Part shown: piece by piece, positions 1-3,928 of the stretch | How positions within the stretch are numbered: position 1 is the first letter of the stretch | Layout of the letters: each line of letters begins with the position of its first letter | From: Streptomyces violaceus | GTDB taxonomy: Bacteria; Actinomycetota; Actinomycetes; Streptomycetales; Streptomycetaceae | Direction of reading: 5' to 3' | Assembly (NCBI GenBank): GCA_000715635.1 | Contig: KL569124.1 | Location: forward strand, 20,453 to 26,493 | Length of the DNA: 6,041 bases | Position numbers and translations under genes: made by a program | The notes under the pieces: generated by a model | Database searches by the model: none | What the model was told of the DNA's origin: nothing | The model's input: only the letters and a program-made list of their open reading frames with translations

Positions 1-31
1 GGCCCTTAAGGCACTGGGGGAGGCACGATTG

Positions 32-59
32 CCCGCAGCTAGGCGGGACCGGGGCCCGC
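32..59 (-). terminator. candidate terminator of the TetR gene
   Basis: A GC-rich fold starts 11 bases past the TetR stop codon. The segment GCGGG at 43-47 can pair with CCCGC at 55-59 (loop near 48-54) or with CCCGC at 32-36 (loop AGCTAG), so the two hairpins exclude each other. The 9-base direct repeat GCCCGCAGC (31-39 and 54-62) creates the choice. There is no U-tract, which is common for Streptomyces terminators. The stems are short, five pairs each, so the terminator role rests mainly on position. Confidence 0.4.
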
Positions 60-69
60 AGCCGGGTCG

Positions 70-678
70 CTAGGTCAGTCCCTGGAGCAGCACTCTCGTG
101 AAGCTGCGGACCCATTCCTCGTCCGCCGGTTCCGCGCTGACCAGGGTGCGGTGGACCACCGCTCCCGCGACCATGTCGAAGATCAGGTCTGCCGTGCGAG
201 CCGCTGCCTCCGCGTCCGGCTCGGGGGGCAGCTCGCCTCTCGCCTGGGCCCGGGAGCGGCCCGCCAGGACCAGGCGTTTCTGGCGCTCGACCACCGACGC
301 GCGAATGCGTTCGCGCAGGGCGTCGTCGCGGGTGGCCTCCGAGACCACCGCCATCAGGCCGCTCTTCGCCTCCGGGCGGGCCAGGATCGTGGCGAACTGG
401 AGGACGACGCCCTCGATGTCCGCGGCCAGCGAGCCGCTGTCCGGCAGCTCCAGCTCGTCGAAGAGCTCCGCCACCGCGTCGACGACCAGCTCGTTCTTGC
501 CCGCCCAGCGGCGATAAAGGGTCGTCTTCGCAACCCCGGCGCGAGTTGCGACGTCTCCCAGGGTGAGTTTGGACCAGCCCAGTTCCACCAGTGCCGCCCG
601 CGTGGCGGCCAGGATCGCGGCGTCCGCCGCGGCGCTGCGCGGGCGCCCCGTGCGGCTGGCTGGGCTGCGGCTCTGCAT
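70..678 (-). CDS. TetR-family transcriptional regulator
   Basis: This 202-residue protein is a typical TetR-family DNA-binding repressor. The N-terminal domain (about residues 18-65) holds the helix-turn-helix, with LTLGDVATRAGVAKTTLYRRW at about 38-58 as the turn and recognition helix. The all-helical remainder would form the ligand-binding and dimerisation domain; its sequence does not reveal the ligand. The start is the ATG at 676-678. It has only a weak Shine-Dalgarno match, but it gives a short Arg/Ser-rich N-terminal arm that fits the family. The gene is divergent from the thioredoxin-like gene, and a palindrome of TetR-operator type lies 81 bases upstream of its start. That suggests autoregulation and perhaps control of the divergent gene. 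Family assignment is secure. Target and inducer are unknown. Confidence 0.93.
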   Translation of the reverse strand: MQSRSPASRTGRPRSAAADAAILAATRAALVELGWSKLTLGDVATRAGVAKTTLYRRWAGKNELVVDAVAELFDELELPDSGSLAADIEGVVLQFATILARPEAKSGLMAVVSEATRDDALRERIRASVVERQKRLVLAGRSRAQARGELPPEPDAEAAARTADLIFDMVAGAVVHRTLVSAEPADEEWVRSFTRVLLQGLT

Positions 679-758
679 GCCATGACCATAACCGGCGGTT
701 CCTGTGTGGCCGTGAGGGAGATCACCGGGGGGTGGTGGTCCGGCGGTCCGGCGTGGCG

Positions 759-781
759 TTACGCTACGTCTCGTAGCGAAA
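759..781. promoter_or_regulatory. palindrome, probable TetR-type operator
   Basis: CGCTACG (762-768) and CGTAGCG (772-778) form perfect 7-base arms around a TCT centre. The outer TT (759-760) and AA (780-781) also match after one mismatch. Size and base pattern are those of TetR-family operators, and the site sits between the TetR gene and the divergent thioredoxin-like gene. I infer that the adjacent regulator binds here and represses itself, possibly with the divergent gene. No convincing -10/-35 pair could be fixed around it. Confidence 0.6.
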
Positions 782-806
782 GCCCGTGAAGGACGTACAC
801 GGGCTT
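780..806. promoter_or_regulatory. 9-bp-stem hairpin beside the operator
   Basis: AAGCCCGTG (780-788) and CACGGGCTT (798-806) are perfect inverted arms around a 9-base loop. The element touches the right edge of the operator palindrome and lies 106 bases before the thioredoxin-like start. It could be a second protein-binding site, a 5' leader hairpin of the plus-strand transcript, or a block to read-through from either side. The sequence alone does not decide. Confidence 0.45.
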
Positions 807-862
807 CGGTGACATGGCGTGGGGTGGGGACCCGGCGCCGAACGGGACCCGACCAGCCCGGC

Positions 863-882
863 TTTCACACCGTTTTTCACAC
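863..882. promoter_or_regulatory. direct repeat TTTCACAC upstream of the thioredoxin-like gene
   Basis: TTTCACAC occurs at 863-870 and again at 875-882, a 12-base period. This AT-richer patch in a GC-rich leader ends 29 bases before the start codon. It could be a tandem activator or repressor site, or part of a promoter. No standard -10 hexamer is clear downstream of it. Confidence 0.3.
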
Positions 883-895
883 GCGCGCGCAGTAC

Positions 896-904
896 GGGGG
901 AGGA
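896..904 (+). promoter_or_regulatory. ribosome binding site that fixes the start at 912
   Basis: GGGGGAGGA lies 7 bases before the ATG at 912. An in-frame ATG at 819 has no comparable site and would add 31 residues unlike the family, so the start at 912 is preferred. Confidence 0.8.
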
Positions 905-911
905 TAGACGC

Positions 912-1886
912 ATGCAGCCACGGAACATGTCCATGAGCGGAGTCGTCGACCTCGCCGCGGTGAAGGCGGCCCAGGAGGCCAAGGCGAAGGCGGAGCAGGC
1001 ACGTGCCCAAGCCGCCCGGGACGGCGGTGCGGGGGGAATCTCCCCGGCCGATCTCGTCATCGACGTCGATGAGGCGGGGTTCGAGAACGACGTCCTGCAG
1101 CGGTCCGCCGAAGTACCCGTCGTCATCGACTTCTGGGCCGAGTGGTGTCAGCCCTGCAAGCAGCTGAGCCCGGTCCTGGAGCGGCTGGCCGTCGAGTACA
1201 ACGGCCGTTTCCTGCTCGCCAAGATCGACGTCGACGCCAACCAGATGCTGATGCAGCAGTTCGGCATCCAGGGGATCCCGGCGGTGTTCGCGGTCGTCGC
1301 GGGGCAGGCGCTGCCGCTCTTCCAGGGGGCCGCGGGTGAGGAGCAGATCCGGGGAACCCTGGACCAGCTCGTGCAGGTCGCCGAGCAGCGCTTCGGCCTG
1401 ACCGGCCTCACCGTCGACCCCGACGCCGAGGCGGGCGGCGCCCAGGCGGCTCCCGAGCGTCCGGCCGGTCCGTACGACGCGCTCCTCGAGGCCGCCGTAC
1501 AGGCGCTGGACTCGGGTGATCTGAGCGGTGCCATCCAGGCGTACAAGAACGTACTGAACGAGGACCCGGGCAACGAGGAGGCCAAACTGGGTCTCGCCCA
1601 GGCCGAGTTGCTCCAGCGGGTGCAGGGTGTCGACCCGCAGCAGGTGCGCAAGGACGCGGCCGACAAGCCGGCCGATGTGCAGGCGCAGATCGCCGCCGCC
1701 GACCTGGATCTGGTGGGCGGCCATGTCGAGGACGCCTTCGGCCGGCTCATCGAGACCGTGTCGCGCACGGTGGGTGACGACCGGGACACCCTGAGGATGC
1801 GGCTGCTGGAGCTGTTCGAGGTGGTCGGGCCCGAGGATCCGCGGGTGATCGCGGCACGCAGGGCCCTGGCGCGCGCCCTGTTCTGA
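912..1886 (+). CDS. thioredoxin-fold/TPR protein, YbbN/CnoX (chaperedoxin) type
   Basis: The 324-residue protein has three parts. Residues 1-45 are a charged Ala/Lys/Glu/Gln-rich helical arm. A thioredoxin fold spans about 48-160, with active site WCQPC (Cys79, Cys82) after VVIDFWAE and the cis-proline in QGIPAV (Pro123). A C-terminal helical half (about 188-324) has TPR-like repeats, including a stretch around ALDSGDLSGAIQAYKNVL, as in the YbbN family. E. coli CnoX/YbbN is a cytoplasmic holdase that protects proteins from oxidation and passes them to chaperones. It lacks a full CxxC, whereas this protein keeps both cysteines, so real disulfide exchange is plausible. CQPC replaces the usual CGPC, which should shift the redox potential. 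No signal peptide is present, so it should be cytoplasmic. It is divergent from the TetR gene and separated from the next gene by 622 bases, so it is probably monocistronic. Confidence 0.92.
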   Translation: MQPRNMSMSGVVDLAAVKAAQEAKAKAEQARAQAARDGGAGGISPADLVIDVDEAGFENDVLQRSAEVPVVIDFWAEWCQPCKQLSPVLERLAVEYNGRFLLAKIDVDANQMLMQQFGIQGIPAVFAVVAGQALPLFQGAAGEEQIRGTLDQLVQVAEQRFGLTGLTVDPDAEAGGAQAAPERPAGPYDALLEAAVQALDSGDLSGAIQAYKNVLNEDPGNEEAKLGLAQAELLQRVQGVDPQQVRKDAADKPADVQAQIAAADLDLVGGHVEDAFGRLIETVSRTVGDDRDTLRMRLLELFEVVGPEDPRVIAARRALARALF

Positions 1887-1948
1887 CCAGTCGTTAAACA
1901 CGCGGGCTTGTGGTGCCCACGTGAAAGATTTGCCCACGGAACGTCACT

Positions 1949-1986
1949 GCGGCCGCGCTTTACCAAAACTTGGTAATCGCGGCCGC
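1949..1986. terminator. compound palindrome: terminator or operator after the thioredoxin-like gene
   Basis: Outer arms GCGGCCGCG (1949-1957) and CGCGGCCGC (1978-1986) are perfect complements. Inside them, TTACCAA (1960-1966) and TTGGTAA (1970-1976) form a second perfect pair around AAC. The unpaired bases between the arms are CT on the left and T on the right. As RNA this is a 16-pair hairpin with a small internal loop, 63 bases after the stop codon, so it fits a terminator. The AT-rich inner palindrome is unusual for a Streptomyces terminator and also looks like a protein-binding site. Confidence 0.55.
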
Positions 1987-1988
1987 TG

Positions 1989-2001
1989 TTACTGCGAGTA
2001 A
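1989..2001. promoter_or_regulatory. short palindrome TTACT-GCG-AGTAA
   Basis: Perfect 5-base arms surround a 3-base spacer, two bases after the compound palindrome. The same arms recur at 2116-2133, which supports a repressor half-site rather than chance. The binding protein is unknown. Confidence 0.4.
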
Positions 2002-2010
2002 GTCGCGGGC

Positions 2011-2042
2011 GTTGATCTGTCGGTTTCTGTCCATCGATCAAC
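2011..2042. repeat. spaced inverted repeat GTTGATC / GATCAAC
   Basis: GTTGATC (2011-2017) and GATCAAC (2036-2042) are perfect 7-base complements, 18 bases apart. The spacing could allow either a loose hairpin in RNA or two half-sites on one DNA face. Function cannot be told from the sequence. Confidence 0.3.
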
Positions 2043-2098
2043 AGCTTTGTACCGCCGGTGAGGACCACCCTGTGTCGTCGGCCGAGACCGATGGGTCG

Positions 2099-2127
2099 TT
2101 GTTCGGTTATACGGCCGTTACTAGCCA
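2099..2127 (+). promoter_or_regulatory. weak candidate promoter for the DUF6230 gene
   Basis: TTGTTC (2099-2104) and TAGCCA (2122-2127) are spaced by 17 bases and loosely match -35 and -10 hexamers of a housekeeping promoter; the -10 lacks its final T. The palindrome at 2116-2133 would cover the -10, as expected for a repressed promoter. If used, it would give a leader of about 370 bases before the gene at 2509. Confidence 0.22.
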
Positions 2128-2133
2128 GTAACG
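2116..2133. promoter_or_regulatory. palindrome CGTTACT-AGCC-AGTAACG, probable operator
   Basis: Perfect 7-base arms (2116-2122 and 2127-2133) surround a 4-base centre. The inner TTACT/AGTAA arms are the same as in the palindrome at 1989-2001. Size and symmetry fit a dimeric repressor of the TetR, GntR or similar class. The site lies 376 bases before the DUF6230 start. Confidence 0.5.
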
Positions 2134-2241
2134 AACCCCCTTGTGCGGGCGGCGAGAATGCACCACGATCGGCCACGCTCGGTCCATTCCCGTACCCCGG
2201 CAGCCGGTTGGGTCGCGGGACGTCCTGGGTCCCCACCGAGT

Positions 2242-2308
2242 AGAGCCGGCGGCAGTGGCGCCGGCTCTTGGACAGGGGGGTCTTCGCCCATCCGGCGAAG
2301 CCTGTCCA
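2242..2308 (+). promoter_or_regulatory. two abutting stem-loops, candidate structured leader RNA
   Basis: Stem 1: AGAGCCGGCG (2242-2251) pairs perfectly with CGCCGGCTCT (2259-2268) over a 7-base loop. Stem 2 begins at the very next base: TGGACAGG (2269-2276) pairs with CCTGTCCA (2301-2308), then CTTCGCC (2282-2288) pairs with GGCGAAG (2294-2300) over the loop CATCC. GGGGT (2277-2281) is left as a one-sided bulge. The two helices could stack end to end. This lies about 200 bases before the DUF6230 start, where a riboswitch, attenuator or protein-bound leader would sit. It could also be a terminator of an upstream transcript or a small RNA. I do not recognise a known riboswitch class. Confidence 0.5.
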
Positions 2309-2497
2309 GCAGGGTTGTGCGTGATGCGTGTCAGGCGCGACCAGTGGTTGTCGCTCGGGGGTGATCGCCGGTGATTCGGGCGCGAGTTGCGCCGCCGAGT
2401 GCAGGCGCTCTCCTTCCCGAGGACGTAGCACTTCTCCCATCCCTGCCCGGCTGAGCCGCTATTCGGGGCGAGCCAGGACAGGAGATGTACGTCCGAG

Positions 2498-2505
2498 AAG
2501 GAGGA
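2498..2505 (+). promoter_or_regulatory. strong ribosome binding site that fixes the start at 2509
   Basis: AAGGAGGA lies 3 bases before the ATG at 2509, a near-perfect anti-16S match that predicts high expression. The in-frame ATG at 2485 has GGAG touching it with no spacer and is a poor alternative. Confidence 0.8.
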
Positions 2506-2508
2506 AAT

Positions 2509-3153
2509 ATGGAGTCCCAGGTGCGTGGCGGGACCAGATGGAAGCGGTTCGCTGTGGTGATGGTGCCCAGCGTCGCCGCTGCGGCATGTGTGGGTGTCGG
2601 TCTCGCACAGGGTGCGCTGGCCGCTTCGTTCAGCGTCTCCGGCCAGCAGTTCAAGGTGTCGGCCAGTCACCTGCACGGTGAGGGTTTCGCTCAGTACGGC
2701 GGAATCGACAGCGTCTACACCTCGACCGACGGTGAGAAGAAGACGCAGGTTCCCGTCGCGATCTCGTCGTTCGACGACGCGACGATCAGCAAGATGTGCC
2801 AGTCGGTCGCGACGCCGATCCCCCTCATAGGCAAGACGGTCTACCTCCGTCTTGAGGCGGGCAACGACGCCAAGAAGCCGGTCAAGGCCGAGAACCTCTA
2901 CATCGACGTCGCCCAGCTCGACGCCGACGCGGAGTTCAAGGACATCGACATCGGCGTCGCGGTCAAGGACAAGACCCGTGGTCCTGCGGTCAAGGACACC
3001 AAGACCACGCTGCCGGGCGGCTTCGCTCAGCAGGCCAGGGAGGCCGACCTCTACGGCGTCAAGCAGACGGCGTGGGCGACCACGGCGGGCACGTTCAAGC
3101 TGAGCGGCCTGTCGATGAAGCTCGGCATGGACAAGGGCATGGAGTGCTACTGA
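2509..3153 (+). CDS. exported protein, DUF6230 family (unknown function)
   Basis: The 214-residue protein has a basic N-terminus (RGGTRWKR), a hydrophobic segment at about 14-37 and a likely signal peptidase site after Ala38 (ALA before ASF). It should be exported or anchored by that segment. The mature part looks mainly beta, with alternating polar and hydrophobic residues. Recognisable stretches are FKVSASHLHG (49-58), VAISSFDDATISKMC (83-97), GKTVYLRLEAG (108-118) and the end SGLSMKLGMDKGMECY. The mature part has two cysteines, Cys97 and Cys213, which could pair outside the cell. I recognise this as the actinobacterial family listed as DUF6230. Relatives are often labelled cholesterol esterase, but no alpha/beta-hydrolase GxSxG motif or catalytic triad is visible. 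A hairpin follows, then a membrane-protein gene on the same strand. The long structured upstream region suggests special regulation. Confidence 0.85.
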   Translation: MESQVRGGTRWKRFAVVMVPSVAAAACVGVGLAQGALAASFSVSGQQFKVSASHLHGEGFAQYGGIDSVYTSTDGEKKTQVPVAISSFDDATISKMCQSVATPIPLIGKTVYLRLEAGNDAKKPVKAENLYIDVAQLDADAEFKDIDIGVAVKDKTRGPAVKDTKTTLPGGFAQQAREADLYGVKQTAWATTAGTFKLSGLSMKLGMDKGMECY

Positions 3154-3199
3154 CAGCCTCCGTCCCACGGGTGTCCGGGGGCGGCTGACCCGTCCCCTT

Positions 3200-3235
3200 C
3201 GAGGGGCGGGGAGGCCGTCGCTTCCCCGCCCCTCG
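3200..3235 (+). terminator. terminator or attenuator after the DUF6230 gene
   Basis: CGAGGGGCGGGGA (3200-3212) pairs perfectly with TCCCCGCCCCTCG (3223-3235), a 13-pair stem with a 10-base loop, 47 bases past the stop codon. It lacks a U-tract, as usual here. CCCCT at 3194-3198 can instead pair with AGGGG at 3202-3206, a competing hairpin. The element probably lowers transcription into the DUF6114 gene without fully separating it. Confidence 0.75.
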
Positions 3236-3268
3236 GGCCCGGCCCTGTGCTGGGCCACCACACAGACT

Positions 3269-3274
3269 TAGACT
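3269..3274 (+). promoter_or_regulatory. candidate -10 element for the DUF6114 gene
   Basis: TAGACT sits in an AT-richer patch 69 bases before the start at 3344 and downstream of the hairpin, and fits the Streptomyces -10 pattern. The -35 region about 17 bases upstream (TGTGCT) is a poor match, so this is only a suggestion. Confidence 0.28.
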
Positions 3275-3343
3275 TTCCGGCTTCTCCACACGCCTAGGGC
3301 CGAGCCGGTACGTACCTTCATCGGACCGAGGGAGCTGTTTTCC

Positions 3344-3928
3344 ATGAGTGCCGAGACTCCGGTCCAGAGCGCCGGGACTTTCGCCCGGTTGCGTCGGCGA
3401 TTCCGTGACTGGCGGGGCACCCGGCCGTTCTGGGCAGGCCTGTTCACCATCCTCGGCGGGGTGCCGATCGCCTACTTCCCCTACGCCACCCTCAAGTTGG
3501 GCACCATGTCGCTCACCATGGCGACCACCGCGGGTGCCGGCTCCCTCATCATCGGGGTCCTGCTGATCACACTGGGCCTGACCATGTGGTTCCAGCATGC
3601 GACGCGGGTCTTCGCCGGTGTCGCGGCGATCATCCTCGCCCTGGTGTCGCTGGTGGTTTCCAACATCGGGGGCTTCCTCATCGGCTTCCTGCTGGCGATG
3701 CTCGGCGGCGCCCTTGCCGTCGCCTGGGTGCCGGGCAAGACGGAGGACACGGGGAAGGGGCCTCGGGCGGCCGGTCAGGGACCGACGGGAGAAGGAGCCG
3801 TGGAGCCCGCTCCCGAGAGCGCGGCCGGCGAGCCCGGTGAGACGCACCTTCCGTACGGCACCGGCGACGGCGGCCCGGCGGACGGCGTCAAGTCCGAGGC
3901 CCGCAACGGGGGGTATCGTGTCGGCTGA
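3344..3928 (+). CDS. four-helix membrane protein, DUF6114 family (unknown function)
   Basis: The 194-residue protein has an Arg-rich N-terminus (RLRRRFRDWRGTRPFW, 15-30) followed by four hydrophobic segments at about 29-48, 57-82, 87-106 and 108-129. A 65-residue hydrophilic tail rich in Gly, Pro and Glu ends it. By the positive-inside rule both ends face the cytoplasm. The start ATG has GAGGGAG (3328-3334) 9 bases upstream. No enzymatic or transporter motif is visible, and the size suits a scaffold, partner or export-assisting membrane protein. I recognise it as the actinobacterial DUF6114 type, commonly found beside DUF6230 genes. Its end overlaps the next gene by 11 bases, so the two are surely co-transcribed and probably translationally coupled. 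Confidence 0.85.
   Translation: MSAETPVQSAGTFARLRRRFRDWRGTRPFWAGLFTILGGVPIAYFPYATLKLGTMSLTMATTAGAGSLIIGVLLITLGLTMWFQHATRVFAGVAAIILALVSLVVSNIGGFLIGFLLAMLGGALAVAWVPGKTEDTGKGPRAAGQGPTGEGAVEPAPESAAGEPGETHLPYGTGDGGPADGVKSEARNGGYRVG
3908..3913 (+). promoter_or_regulatory. ribosome binding site inside the DUF6114 gene for the next gene
   Basis: GGGGGG lies 4 bases before the GTG at 3918, within the last codons of the upstream gene. It supports GTG as the start. The frame is open upstream to 3597, but that part is the out-of-frame shadow of the membrane-protein gene. Confidence 0.6.

Larger units (their letters stand above)
1887..2508. other. 622-base intergenic region rich in inverted repeats
   Basis: No convincing gene lies here; the open frames on both strands are mostly shadows with poor composition or overrun real genes. 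It holds, in order: a compound palindrome (1949-1986), a short palindrome (1989-2001), a spaced inverted repeat (2011-2042), a third palindrome (2116-2133), a weak hairpin (GGGAC 2217-2221 with GTCCC 2229-2233), two abutting stem-loops (2242-2308), and a 16-codon reading frame (2324-2374). The left half is AT-richer than the surrounding genes. It probably carries the thioredoxin-like gene's terminator, then the promoter, operators and a long leader for the DUF6230 gene. Confidence 0.7.

Noticed and set aside
759..2440. Long minus-strand open frames across the thioredoxin-like gene (759-1937 and 1148-2440)
   Set aside because: Antisense shadows of a clear thioredoxin/TPR gene; no recognisable domains, and they run through the palindrome-rich intergenic region.
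2040..2500. c-di-AMP (ydaO-type) or cobalamin riboswitch
   Set aside because: The long structured leader invited the comparison, but I could not find the conserved core motifs of either class.
2509..2600. Lipoprotein signal in the DUF6230 protein (Cys27 after AAA)
   Set aside because: The residue at -3 is Ala rather than Leu, and the hydrophobic segment continues past the cysteine to an ALA cleavage site, so an ordinary signal peptide fits better.
2509..3153. Cholesterol esterase as the product name
   Set aside because: Relatives often carry this label, but no hydrolase nucleophile motif or fold is visible, and the mature part looks mainly beta.
2107..3261. Minus-strand open frame of 384 codons over the DUF6230 gene
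   Set aside because: Arg/Gly/Asp-rich shadow with no domain; it also covers the structured leader and the terminator.
3597..3917. Upstream extension of the linker protein to an ATG at 3597
   Set aside because: This part is the shadow of the membrane-protein gene in another frame; the GTG at 3918 has its own ribosome binding site and a sensible signal peptide follows.
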